This document shows, piece by piece, positions 34,447-46,733 of a stretch of 64,000 bases of DNA. The stretch spans positions 87,424,717 through 87,488,716 of the forward strand of contig CM045762.1 in assembly GCA_025200525.1 (NCBI GenBank), read 5' to 3'. Every line of letters starts with the position of its first letter. Within the stretch, counting starts at the first letter, position 1. Source of the stretch: Camellia lanceoleosa (Eukaryota; Streptophyta; Magnoliopsida; Ericales; Theaceae). Below the pieces are notes generated by a model that saw nothing but the letters and a program-made list of their open reading frames with translations, did not search any database and was not told the origin of the DNA. A program made the translations under genes and the position numbers.

Positions 34447-36690
34447 TGTTTAATTTCTTACACCAATCTTCGGGTATTGTTACATTAATACATAAAATTT
34501 CATCAAAATAGATAAGAAAGTGGGCAAGACAGGCCTTAATGGCCAGGCTAAGACGGTTCTAAGTGAACCATGGCTGAACTTTGACATCTTCGACAAAATC
34601 TTCCCTAAGATTTTCTCCTTCTTCTTCACCTAGCATGAAATGCCGTAAGCTGTGAAGCCCAATAGAATACAAGAAACCCAAAAAAAACTAACAACTTCTT
34701 ACAGTTTGAAAACTTATGCAATAATAACACAGTGGAGTTAATTAACAACATTTAAAAATATACAATCATCACGAAAAAGATAATAGTGCAGCAAAAACAA
34801 CATATAGATATGTTGACATAATTCATTACGAATATTTTCACAATGCAAATGTCAGGTTATCATAGAGTTCATAACGTAATCTCAATTAATTGTAAATTTG
34901 GTGAGCCTATGGTGACTCCCTGTGGAGTGCCATACTACTCAACCATTGACCCTAGCTAGGGACTATTTTGCACCTCCTCTTGATCACGAGGCACTGGACC
35001 TAAGGATGCTACATATTGAGTTAGATACTCAGGGTGTATCATCAGTAGTCCGTCTCAAGAGAACTGGCCTTCCAGAGATACTCCCTCTGTGTGAGACTCT
35101 CACTGCCACCCTTATCTCAAAACCAAATCCGTGAGGTCAGAATACGATCCGGGCTATGTCAAGGCTTTGCAAGATAAATAATCACATTTCCTTAGAACCA
35201 GGGCACACCCTACACCAACAAAACATTGATATACCTTTTCTTTGTATTCATCCGCGTGCGCATGGTCCAAACTACCCATCTCATTTTCCCTATATTGTGG
35301 TCATAGTAGCTCTTGATGAAAATACACATATCATGATTCATTTCAACTAATCAAGCATATTTAAGTGCATGCAAGACAAAATATGTAAGAATGAGGCAAT
35401 ACAAAAGGGGTTTAAGCCATTACTAATTTGATTCCAGATTCTGAACGGTTTCCAGCAAACTATCCCCTCAAATAAAAATATAAAAATGATAGTAAATCAT
35501 ATTTAAAATTTTTGATTTTTGGTGGAGTTATAGATTATTAAATTGGGAATATTTTTGAAGAGGGCTCGAAGTCATTTGGCCACTAGAAGATGTCCAAATA
35601 AATTAAAAACAGTAGGTAGCTCTAGATTTATCGCCTTTTTGAAAAACAGACATATCTCACCCTATACTTAATGAAAGAAGTTGAAACCTGTGGCGTTGGA
35701 AAGATAAATTAAAAACCTCACATTTCCAATTTGAATTACTCAAAATTTCATTATGTGGAAGAAGCTGCGGCCATGTAAAGTAGGCTTTGCTGCTGTCTTA
35801 ACAACAGAGGTGAACATAAAGTATATTTTCGGCTATAAAATATTGTCAAATAAATTTTGAAGAATTCCCACATATAAATAAGACCCTAAAATAACTCCAA
35901 TAGCTTCACATTTTCAAAAGAATAAATAAGTGATTTATTTCATGGTTTAGAAGTGAAAATAGATTCTGCATGGTGTAGTTTCTGTTCGAATGTGCAATGG
36001 GTTGTCTTCCTTAGTTTCCTACTTGGGCAAGCTAGGCTACATTGTTCATGGAGAGGTATTTTTCTTGCATTGAAGAGGTGCTACAAGTTATTATAATAGA
36101 GCAAAGAGAACATAAAATAATAACAAGAGACAAGACAAGTGACTTCATCTAAGGCATGCAAAAGAGACCTCTCCTATTTAATTTGTTCTTGCTTCCTTCA
36201 TGTATTACAAGGCATGTCAGATTGTTTTGCATTCATTTTCCAAAACTTAAAGAAGTGGTGTATTTCTAAGTATCCTACCTTGGTGAAGCTTTGAAGTCCT
36301 TTCAAGTAATGAGTCCTTCTTTTTCTTCCTTCCTCGTTTCTCTTTTTCTCTCCTTTCTCTCCCTTTCCACTCTCTAGCTCCAGCCGAAATTTGTAAATGA
36401 GGAGTTGGGGGAGCTTGTGTTCCATATATAGACCAAAATGAGAGGGAAAGTTTGGATAAAATATTTGGTAAAGGAATCCTTGCATGTATGGCCATTGGGG
36501 GATTGTCTACCCGATAAGCATACTTATAACAACTCATTTCTTCACTCAAAGGTAAGGAAATGATGGTTAAGCATGCTAAGAGGGCTGCACTTTTGAGATG
36601 AATATTTATATAAGACAAAATCAACCCTTCCCTATGAGGGTTAACTTGGTCGGCCTGCCCCTCGCTATTTTCTTTTTATTTTATATATAT
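34447..36690 (-). mobile_element. Diverged gene-less element, copy g
   Basis: Has the signature GTGAAGCCCAATAGAAT (34653-34670), a middle block at 34900-35110 rich in CTCC/GAGG words, and a pyrimidine-rich leader-like zone (36310-36380). Layout follows copy e, but no palindrome cluster is seen and both ends are uncertain. Open frames of 60-125 codons here are short and without motifs. Confidence 0.4.
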
Positions 36691-38621
36691 ATATATACAC
36701 ACTCATGAATAAGACAATCAAGTGAGGACAAAATTCTAGATTTCCTTTAGAAGCTTCCTTAATCTAATTGTGAGGATTAGTGTTAATTAGGAGGCCTCTA
36801 AACAATGATTAATTTAAAGTGTGCCAAACTTCTATATTTTATGCATTAATTTAGAATAACTCTTCAAAAAAAAGATAATTTTTATTTAATAAATTTGTTA
36901 CAAAATTCTCGAGCCTCACAGCACAATTCGGGTTGGATTCGCATCTAAACACTCATAGTCTCATTGAAACAAAAGAACAAATAAAATTATAACTGAAAGG
37001 AGTTTTCAAATGAGATTACCAATTACAAAAACTTAATAAGTAGTAATTTCATAATTTCCTTCAAAACTAAATCATACTCACTCACTCACTCCTAAACCCC
37101 ATTGGTTTAGACAAAAATAATTTTCACAATATTTTATACTTAAAAAAGATAACATGAATAATGATAATTAGTAATTGATACCACGTGATATCTTATCAAT
37201 ATTTGATATTATTTTTTTTTATTAATTATGTAAATGAGCATAGTTGAGTTGAGTTCTATTCTTTGTTTATTTTGCAGGAAAGGTTTTTTTTTTTTTTTTT
37301 CCAGAAAATACTTAAGTTTAGTTCTTACTTTGAATATAGGGAGATTTATTAGAAAATCATTTTTTAAGTGTTTATATCTCAATTAGTCCATAAGATATTC
37401 TTGTATTTCAATAAGTCCTATTATTTGAATATTTGATCTACCAAATCCTAATTCTCATATGCAAAGTATTTTATAGATATTTCTACCCTTACAAATATTT
37501 TTTGAACGGTTAGCAATTTAGTAATATGAACATTTATATTTTACAATGTGAATATTGACATTGACGTGTGAATGTTCACATTGACAGTGTGAACATGAAC
37601 ATTCACATTCACGGTGTGAATATTCACATTACGGAACATTCACACTGTAAATGTGAATATTATTAGAGGTATTTTGATAACTATGTTACTCATAAGACTT
37701 ATTAGAATATAAGAAAATAATGTGAACTAAATAAAATATAAGTAGGTGAAATGAGATTTATAAAAAAGTGCCCCTTGAATATAATGTACTAGTGATTGTA
37801 ATTGTCTTATAGTGATAGTGGTCGCGACAAAATAGTGATGGTGATAGTAATATGGTAATATCAATAAGACTTTTAAATTGGAAAATATTTTTCATATAAA
37901 TGAATTTTTTTTTTTCCATTATCACCAAAAAAAAATGTTTTCTTGTAGCTTTCGATTTTCATCATATTAAATGCGAAAGGAAAGTGATTTTTTTTTTTTT
38001 AAAAACAAAAGTTTTTGCCGAAATAAACGGAGTGTAAGAGTGTTTAAATTTGACTCGTTGAGAGTTAATTGAGCTCGAATTCAAATTGAGTTAAAGTTGA
38101 ATTTTAAAAAAATCTGCCCTAATTCACAACTCGTCAAGTATTTAAGAAATTAAAACATAAACGGGTCAAGTTTAAGTTTGAACATAAACTTAGAAGTATA
38201 AAAATCAACCTTAAATTAATATGCACATTAAATGAAAAAAAAAAGAGAAAAATATTATCAAAATTTAAAAGGATGCTCATATTTTTGATAAATTTCATTA
38301 ATCAAATAAGTAAATTTACGTAAACACCAAATACAAAGAAATAAATAAAATAAATCAATAAAAATATATCGATATATTTATTAGATATATATATATATAT
38401 ATTTGTGTTCACAATCTTAATCAAATCAAATTTAAGTCTATTTGAGCTTGACTCAATTAGTAAATGAATCTAAAAAATTTAGCTCGCCTCATTCATTAAA
38501 CAATCAAGTTGAGTTCAAATAAGTTAAACTCAAATTAGACTGTTTCCCTTAGACTTCAAGCTACATATTTGGTGAGATCGGAAATCAACACCCACACTTA
38601 TAAAAAAACTTAATTTGTTTT
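36691..38621. other. AT-rich spacer with hairpin-forming cluster
   Basis: No gene. Contains the TGTGAATATTCACA cluster (listed separately), poly(T)/(A) runs (37286-37301, 37986-38002), a (TA)n run (38382-38402), and a loosely inverted pair at about 38050-38100 and 38445-38540 (GACTC..GAGTT words), possibly an old MITE. Confidence 0.5.
37546..37660. repeat. Cluster of short palindromes, TGTGAATATTCACA type
   Basis: At least six variants of TGTGAA/TTCACA in alternating orientation within 115 bp. 37615-37628 is a perfect 14-bp palindrome. Likely a hairpin-prone microsatellite. Confidence 0.75.
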
Positions 38622-39345
38622 TGTGATGACTGGGTGTATTATTCGCCTCATACTTCTTGTTTAACTTTGGGTTTGCCTTATTGGAGTGTCGGGTTTAACC
38701 AGGAGCCTTGTTAACATTTCGTTTTGTTGTATTTGAAAGCTTATTTCAAATCCTTGCTTTCATTTACTTCCATGTTGAGTCTCTCATATTTCGGAAGGGG
38801 CAAGGTTGGGTCCGGAGTGTCTGGGGTTGAACCAAGAAAATTCTGTGTTGGTGGGCCAGGGCCGCACGAGCGAGGCCTTGGGCTGCACGTGCGGGAGAGG
38901 GGCCGCACCTGTGAAAAACAGGGAAGGGTTGAAGAGCACATTGCAATATATGCAGGTGTGGGGAAAAGGGCAGCACGTGCGAGGATGAAGGCTGTACGTG
39001 TGGAAGGCACACTCCGCACGTGCGGGCATGGGTGCTGCACGTGTAGTGATAGGTGAGTCCGAAAATTTTGCTTTTTCTTCTCTTTGGCCTGAGTGTATTT
39101 CCCTTTTGTTGTATCTCTCTCTCTCTAAAAAACTCTTTTCTCTCCATTCTCTCTACATTTCCTACATCAAACCTCACTAGATCTTTGATTTCTCCAAATC
39201 CATAAATATTTTGATCCTAGTTCCTTGATTAAAGTTGGAAAACTCTACGAGGACTTCGCTGTGTGCGGTGGAGATCGGGTTTTGTCACCATTGATTTTGG
39301 GACTTTCATCTCATTTCTTCTCCAAACACACTGCTCTCCAAGTCA
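38622..39345 (+). mobile_element. Gene-less TGTNAC element, copy f, truncated
   Basis: Starts TGTGATGACTGGGTG like copy d, then has a palindrome cluster (38862-39045), CT-rich leader (39105-39160) and a block ending CTTTCATCTCATTTCTTC that matches copy d near 30280-30300. It then stops, so the body and far end are lost. Several 60-137-codon frames cross the cluster and are not genes. Confidence 0.55.
38862..39045. repeat. Paired-palindrome cluster in copy f, CACGTG core type
   Basis: Units CGCACGAGCG, TGCACGTGCG, CGCACCTGTG, AGCACGTGCG, TGTACGTGTG, CGCACGTGCG and TGCACGTGTA. Paired centres are 20 or 21 bp apart. The palindromic frame is as in other copies, but the core is CACGTG instead of CTCGAG. 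Confidence 0.75.
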
Positions 39346-39420
39346 ATAAATTATAAAATTATACTCTCCAAATTCTTAAATTTTATAAATTAGACTCTAA
39401 TTATTTGAGTCGAATCCACC

Positions 39421-40086
39421 CAGTGGTGGAGCCATAGCTAGACCAGGGGGGTCACGTGCCCCCCCTGGATTTTGGAATAATTTTTTTTTTTTGGTGTAAA
39501 TATAAAGAAAATATTTTAAAGAAAAAAAATTATAAAATATTATTTCGAGTGAAATATCAATGATATTTTTAAAATTATGAGAATAATAATGGTTGTTTTT
39601 TTTTATTGAAAATAAAGATATTACGATAAGTCATATTATTATTTATGAAAATTTCAATACAATCGTGATGTTTATCATTATTGACATATAATTATAATTA
39701 ATCTCAATAAAAATTTAGAATTTATTGAATTGTTAGGTACATTTGACATGTGAGATTCATTCTCTATGTGTTTCTTTACTATCGGTTGGTGATATTATAT
39801 GTCAATGATGACGTGATATTATTATATTAAATTTTTATTGAAATTTTGTATAAAAAATTATTTTATCATTATATAATTTATTTTAAAACTTATATCCATG
39901 ACTTTTTATTTATTTTTTATTTTTTATATTGTCCATGATATACTAATTACAAATAATTTATATATATATATATATATCTTTCTTGAAGCCAATCGTAAAA
40001 ATTTATATGAAATATTTTTGTAAAAATTTTCAATGTTATAATTAATAAGTGCCTTCTCTGATTTAATTTTTTTGGCTCCGCCACTA
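39421..40086. mobile_element. Non-autonomous hAT-like element, copy 2
   Basis: Starts CAGTGGTGGAGCC and ends GGCTCCGCCACTA. Flanked by a perfect 8-bp duplication AATCCACC (39413-39420 and 40087-40094). Homologous to the right part of 12405-13476. 666 bp, no transposase. Confidence 0.85.
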
Positions 40087-40094
40087 AATCCACC

Positions 40095-41400
40095 TAAATG
40101 ACAATTTTAATCATAAGAGTATAGCTACAATGATCTTATTTGTGTATCACATTTAATTTATTATTTCATTTGTTACAATTGCATTGGTTAAATAAGCTCT
40201 GTTACTCAATTAAATGTGACATATAAATATGTTTATTATAATATTATTAAAATCATAATTAATTCACAAATGTATGTAAAATTAAAAATATGTACAACTG
40301 ACAAATTTTTTTGACTTTACCACACCATAACAAAGCCAAAGCAGTTGGAGCCTACAGGGAAAACTTAATGTCACTGAATGGATCTGTAAGAACTTTAATT
40401 TAATTTATTGTCATGCATATGGTTGTATCATATCTATTTTCAATTTATTTATTTATTTATTTATTGTTCACAAGTTATCTGTTTATCCAGCTATTACTCT
40501 TGTGCATACCTCATAAGAACTTTTTTTTTTCCTTTGCATCAACTTGCAAAAGCTCAAGAACTACAGAACATGTGATAACCTAAATTTGAATCAACCCTAT
40601 AAAAGAACCACTTTAATGATTCAAGAACAAGGGAGGACCTAACTTAGAAGACTTGAAGCTTGTCCAATAGTTGTGCAATCAATGGCCATTAATTACATTT
40701 TTTTGTTTAAATATGCATATTTACCTGGCGAAACCAGGTTTCAATGTAATGAGTCAAATTAAAACAAAAATATTTTTACCAAGTAACAAAATTTTTATAT
40801 TTCTAACAAAATGTGAACATATTTAATAAGTTCAATCAAGTGAATTCATCAAAATGAAAAATAATCAACTTTAACAAAAGATGGAAAAAAAAAAAAGTTT
40901 AATTTTATTTTCTAATTCAATCATATATTAAAGTGGAACTCGAAGCTCTTTAAGTCTCAAAAAATATTTAAAGTTGATTTAGAACTAAATTTCATCACAA
41001 TTTTCTATCCAATATACAAATCAATTAAGTGTCGAGACAAATGATTTTAATGTATAAAATCGCATAGTCAAGACAAGTAAATTTCGTTACAATTTTTCTT
41101 TCTGTTTCGTACAAATGATATTAATGTGGTAACTAGAGCATCTCATCCATTATCTCTCATTTTTAAAAAATGATCATTAGTTGATGCAAAAAAGGAAAAA
41201 AAAAAAAACCAAAACAAAGGAAGACATTTTAAAATTCTCTTAAATTTTATGGAACTTAAATCAAGTAAAAAACTGTGTAAAAATAAGACGAGAGAGAGAG
41301 ATTTTCTTTGAGTGTTGACACTATTTTACTGTAAATTATATATCATGTAATGTGTCATTATTATATTAGTAATATATATGAATGGTAAGACTTATTAAAT
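40095..41400. other. AT-rich spacer
   Basis: No genes or structured repeats recognised. A TTTA microsatellite lies at about 40444-40465. Confidence 0.55.
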
Positions 41401-41401
41401 T

Positions 41402-41662
41402 AATAAAATGATAAGCTTCAAAGGGTTGGCTTAGTGTGCACAATTTGAGGCTTGGGGGTATACTTTCTAAGTCTTAAGTTCAATACTCACTAATTGCGTT
41501 AAGCTCTTCGGAGTCAGTACATATAGGATGTTTGCTCTAATTTTAAATGGGGTCTCTGTAAGTGGGTGGTCGGATTGATCTCTCGAGATTAGTTGATGTG
41601 CGTGTAAACTGATTGGGACATCCAATTCTAAAAAAAAAAAAAAAAATTCAATAAAATGATAA
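41402..41662 (+). mobile_element. tRNA-derived SINE with 13-bp target duplication
   Basis: The body 41415-41649 starts with a tRNA-like head (GGTTGGCTTAGTGTGCAC, box A-like; AAGTTCAATACTC, box B-like at about 41477-41490). It has the GATTAGTTGATGTGCGTGTA, then CTGATTGGGACATCC region typical of a widespread plant SINE, and ends in about 18 A plus TTC. AATAAAATGATAA flanks it perfectly at 41402-41414 and 41650-41662. The element is RNA polymerase III transcribed in family terms and depends on LINE enzymes. Confidence 0.85.
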
Positions 41663-44600
41663 CATATGAGATATATGGTATGCAAAATGTTATAAGATGA
41701 TGTAGTCATTATAACAATATTGTGTCAGCTCCATCGTTAGGCAGGTAAGGTGACTGACTTGCTTTAGGCCTCATATATTTGGAAGGTCTTATGTTAGTGA
41801 AGGCTTGCAGCTCATTGTGTGAGAGGTATTTATTTTTTTTAAGGCCACATTTTAAATTTATGTTGTAGTTGGGACGTTGTTTAAAAAAAATGTTTGTTGT
41901 TCTTGTTAAAAGTAATTAAAATATCATGCCTAAATTCATTCACAATAATGTTTGGAGTTGTGTTATAGATATTTGATTCCAATGCGAATTAACAATTGAC
42001 ATGTAACAGTTTGTCATTTGGAATAAATTTTGGGAGTGATTTTAGAGGTCTCAAACTTTTTCTTTAGAGTTAATTATGGGTTAGTCCCTTTTCAGCGCTG
42101 CTACAGACCCACACTGGAGGTCGACCCTCAGTGACGTGGCAGCGCACCATTCGCTGAAATAAAAAAAATTAAAAAAAAAACAGTTTTTTTTTTTTTGGGC
42201 CAATGAGGAGCCAACACACACGACCCCCAGTGACCCCCACTGGGGGTCTTAGGCATTTTTGGTCCCCTTTATTGAACTTAAATACCATTAAGTCTTGTTG
42301 ACTTTTTAAATGCACTAATAAATCCTCGATCACATATATTATCCTTATTAAATTCAAATCTATCAAATCTTTTCATATTCCTTTTTTCATCTTCCACTGC
42401 CACAATCTCGATCTACGGCCACTGCCATTGTCGTGATCTACCAACACCACTACCATCGCTGTCGACCACCATCGTTATTGTTTGGCTACCACTATTGCTC
42501 ATCAACTATCACCATCGCCAATGTATGCACCATAGCTACCATCTTAGATCCACCGCTACCATCGCATTTTCATCTCCATCATCGTAGATCTACACTCCAT
42601 CGTTGCAGATTTACACTCCACCGTCGCCGATCTACACTTTACCATGACCGATCCACTTATACCATCGCCGATTTACACTGATCTAAATAGTGGTGATTTT
42701 TCATGTTTTGCCCATTTCTCTCTCTCTCTCTCTCTCACTAGATCATTTTCAAATCCAATTAAGATTCAAATTTTTTTCAATGGTAAATTTATTAGCCCCC
42801 CTCTCTCTCTCTCTTCCCCTTTCTATGTATGTGAAGAATGAGGATGGATTCTTAGTAAGAGTGAGTGATTAAAATTTTTCATTAGTAATTTTTTACAAAT
42901 CGATCAGTGATAAATTCATCACTGAACGTGTTTTTGATTAGTTTATTAGATTGGTCTTTGTTACTTTTTTCTATGTGTATGTCTATGTGTGATTGTGTTT
43001 CTGTGAGTGAATAAGTAGATAAGTAAATGATAGTAGATAAGTAAATGATAGTGAATAAGTGTGTGTATGTAAATGTGAGTGAGTGAGTGTGTAAGAATGA
43101 ATGAATGAGCATTGTTTGTGGTGACAGTAGTGATGTGATACTAATAGATGTTATTTTTGTTGAAAAAAAAATCCAAAAAAATGTTGCCAGAAACCATTAC
43201 CGGAGGTAGTCGCCGGAAACTATCACCGGGGATGATTGCCGGCTACTGGAGGTGGTGTTTGGCGGAAGAAGGTGCAACCATGGTAGTGTAAATAACAAGG
43301 ATGAAAAAGGTGAGGAGAGGGCATTTTACACACGTTGATAGGTGAAAAATAGAATATGATTTATAGATAAATAAGTCTGGTCAATAATATTGGCCTGTAG
43401 GTGCCCCCTTTCTTTATTACTAAAATAATACTAAAAACTCCTAAAATATCAACAAACATATAACAGTCTACATAATTAGAGACAAATTTATGAGTGATGT
43501 TTTGTGGTTGTTTTTGAATCTGTTAACAAGTTCATATTTTGGAATTGATTGACTCACTATTGTTTAACTAATTTAATTGGATGTATTAACTATTTAAGGC
43601 AAAATTTGATATTTTTTTAGAATTTACGTGTGTAGGTTTTATAATTTAAAAATATTAAATTTTACTTTAAATTTTGATGGGTTTAGGTTTGTTGTGTCAA
43701 AATTAAAAACAAGTGTGTACCCATAAATAGGCCTCAATTTAGAATGTTGTCTTAGCACCAAATTATCTTGGCCGACCCTGGTAAAAATGGGACAAAAAAC
43801 TATTCAAATATTTCTATCTTTGGTAAACTAAAAGATTAGAGGAGGCCACTGTTAATTTGTAAGATTTTGTATTTTTAATTTATTTAGATATTTTTTTTAT
43901 ATTTTTAATTGAAAAAGAATTTAGATATTCCGTTGTGTTTTTAATTTCTTAATCCTTTTATCAAATGACAAGTGTTGATATTTGATATTTTTGTATGAAA
44001 AATATAAGGCTTAATTTTGTCATTTAAAAAAAAAAAATCAAATCAAAATAGTTTTTGAAAAAAAAAAAGTAATGAAATAGTTTTGATAAAATATAGTTTT
44101 CTTATATGTATTTATTATTGGTATTTGATAATTTACTTGATGATCTTTTGGTTATGTTGAGTTGGATTGTTATTCAAAAAAAAATATTAACAAGTTGTTA
44201 TATTATGTTTAAAGTTTATAAAAATTTAAACTACCAAATCAATTCGCATCTATTAGCCAATCTCCTCAATTCGTATTTGTCAATCAGACAGACAGATGCG
44301 AATTGATTTTTTTCCTATCTACCAATCTAACGGACAAATAGTGAATTGGAGATTTTCTAATCACAACCGAACTGTTAACATCCCTAATTAAGCTCCCTAT
44401 TTTTTTAATGATTCCACCCCCTATTTACTTTTTTTCTTACGGGCCAACCAGACTTATTTTTGTTGAACCGTGAACATTTTTCTTAGTTAAGTTACCTTTA
44501 CCCTTTTTGTTAACTAGCATGTTATCCATACTATGCACAGGATATAAATAAATAATCAACAATTAGTTTTTAAATTAAAATAATAATATAAAATTTATTT

Positions 44601-45010
44601 AAAATATATAAAAATAATTTATAATCAATTAAATTTTATTCATTTTTATCAGAGTTACACATAAGAGAAAATTTTTTATTCTGATGTCATTAATTGTGTG
44701 TTCTAAGTTTTTAATAAAAAAACCTCATGCCATAATTTAATTGATAAAAATTAAAGAATAAATTACAAAAATTATATTTGTGATAAAATATAAATACATT
44801 TTGTTATATAAGTTTTATAATTTTAATTTATCACAAGATAGTAGTAAATTACAATTATTAATATATTAATTTTTTCTTATTTTGTAAAGCTTAAAAATTT
44901 GTATATTCAAAATTGTAAATTGTCGTATATTATAACTCTTACGTGAAAATAGATTAGGATTGACTTGTGGTGTTGGACTAAACATTACAGGTGACTTAGA
45001 AGCTATGCCA
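41663..45010. other. AT-rich spacer with degenerate repeats, no gene
   Basis: 42410-42680 holds imperfect repeats of CCATCGCCGATCTACACT-like units. 42710-42820 is CT-rich. 43010-43090 has GTAAATGATAGTGAATAAGT-like repeats. 44237-44251 and 44294-44308 form a perfect 15-bp inverted repeat (AATCAATTCGCATCT). Open frames here are short and repeat-derived. Confidence 0.5.
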
Positions 45011-45013
45011 ATG

Positions 45014-46100
45014 GCCCCCGTTTGGTAGAGCTGTGGAAAAGTGATTATAAATTATAGCTTAACAGATTATGGCTTATAGCTGTGAACATAAGCTGTTAAC
45101 CTGTTTGGTGCAGCTGTGAGATTATGGATTTAAGCGTTTGGTTAATAAACAGTAAAATAGTTTTTTAATGTATAATTGTCCTTTCTGCCCTTATATGATA
45201 CAAAAATGATTATTTTGTCATTTTTTTCAGTTTTAATTTAAAAAAAATTATTTCATTAATAAAATTTAATATAATTAGTATTAATTAGTATCAATTAATA
45301 TAAAAATTGATACATTTGATAAAAATGTAATGGAAGTATTATTGTTACAATTTTTTTCCATCATAAATTAATTAGTATCAATTAATACTAAAATTATTAA
45401 TTAGTATCAATTAATGGCTTAATTAGTCTCAAGTAATACTAAAATTATTAATTAGTATAAATTAATATTAATAATTAATTTTTATTGGTATCAATTAATA
45501 TTAATAATCAACAATTGTTATTAATTAGCATCAATTAATAATTAATTCATTACAAAAGTATACAATATTAATTTATTAATAATTAATACCATTTTTTAAT
45601 TAATATTGATTTTTTTCTTTTTCTTCAGAACTATACAATTTTTTATTTTTTAATTAATATAAAAATATACAATATGAATTTATTAATGATTAATACCAAT
45701 TAATATTTATTTTTTAATTAATATTGATTTTTTTCTTTTTCTTCAGAAATATAATTTTTTTTTATTTTTTAATTAATATAAAAATATACAATATGAATTT
45801 ATTAATAATTAATACCAATTAATATTTATTTTTTAATTAATATTGATTTTTTTCTTTTTTAATTAATATTATATTTGGGTATTGATGAGGGTATTTAAGT
45901 AATTTTAGCCTCCCCACACCAACTGCGTGCTTAAGTCGAAAATTTAAACACCCCTTGACTAGCTTTTGAGATAAGCTGAGAAATAGCTTGATTTAAGTTA
46001 TAAGCTGGTTAACTTAAGCTTTACCAAACACAATATTTTAACTTAAATTAAGCGAAAAGCTAAAATAAGCAGCTTATAAACCCTACCAAACAGGCCTAAT
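45014..46100. mobile_element. TIR element of about 1.1 kb with internal tandem repeat
   Basis: The left end GGCCCCCGTTTGGTAGAGCT and the right end (complement GGCCTGTTTGGTAGGGTT) are inverted relatives with TTATAAGCT-type subterminal similarity. The interior is almost pure A/T with many ATTAGTATCAATTAATA repeats and a 119-bp tandem unit at 45598-45860. The termini look hAT-MITE-like, but no target duplication was confirmed. Confidence 0.55.
45598..45860. repeat. Tandem repeat, 119-bp unit, about 2.2 copies
   Basis: The TATTGATTTTTTTCTTTTTC, then TTCAGAA block recurs at about 45604, 45723 and 45842. Copies are nearly identical, so duplication is recent. Confidence 0.8.
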
Positions 46101-46570
46101 GTGACCTTTACCTAATCATTAAAAATTGTCTTTATTGGTTCGTGACCGATATAAGCTAGTTTGAGATTCTAATATTGGATTAAATATTAAAAATTAACCT
46201 AAAAAATCTAGTTCGAGTCGATTTTTTTCTCCCAACAATTCTTAATTTAAGCCTATAATACATTATATTTTAATAGTTCAATATCATAAAAAAAATAATC
46301 CTAATGTTTACAGTGTTTCTTTTATTAATCAATAAAAAAATTATAAATATTAAGAGAATTACATTTGAATAAATTCTAATATAAAATTTTTATTCTAAAA
46401 CTTTAAGACATACACATTTTATTTGATTCTATAACTAATTTTTGAGATAGGAACTAAAATAAATTTCAATCATTATTATATGGAGAGACATGTGTGATAA
46501 GAGTTTGTAGTACACAATTTTAAAAAGTAATATGAATTCAAAATTTTCAATATGAAAAATATGTTCCCAA
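46101..46570. other. AT-rich spacer
   Basis: Nothing recognised on either strand. Confidence 0.5.
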
Positions 46571-46571
46571 C

Positions 46572-46733
46572 TTTATGTTATGTTTGATTCATAAATTTGG
46601 GTAGAAATTTGGAATGAAAAAGGAAAAAGATAGATGAAATGTGAATCAAAATATAACTACATTTTATCTAATTTCATACATCTTTTCATTTTTTCTTTCC
46701 AAATTTCTACCCAAAGCCATTAACCAAACACAT
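46572..46733. mobile_element. Foldback MITE, about 160 bp
   Basis: The left arm TGTTTGATTCATAAATTTGG, then GTAGAAATTTGGAA, is mirrored by the right arm TTTCCAAATTTCTACCCAAA, then ACCAAACACA. Unlike the element at 14105 in sequence, but the same style. Confidence 0.7.

Noticed and set aside
38724..39180. Several 60-137-codon frames on both strands
   Set aside because: They cross the GC-rich palindrome cluster and CT leader of copy f, and no frame is conserved in the other copies.
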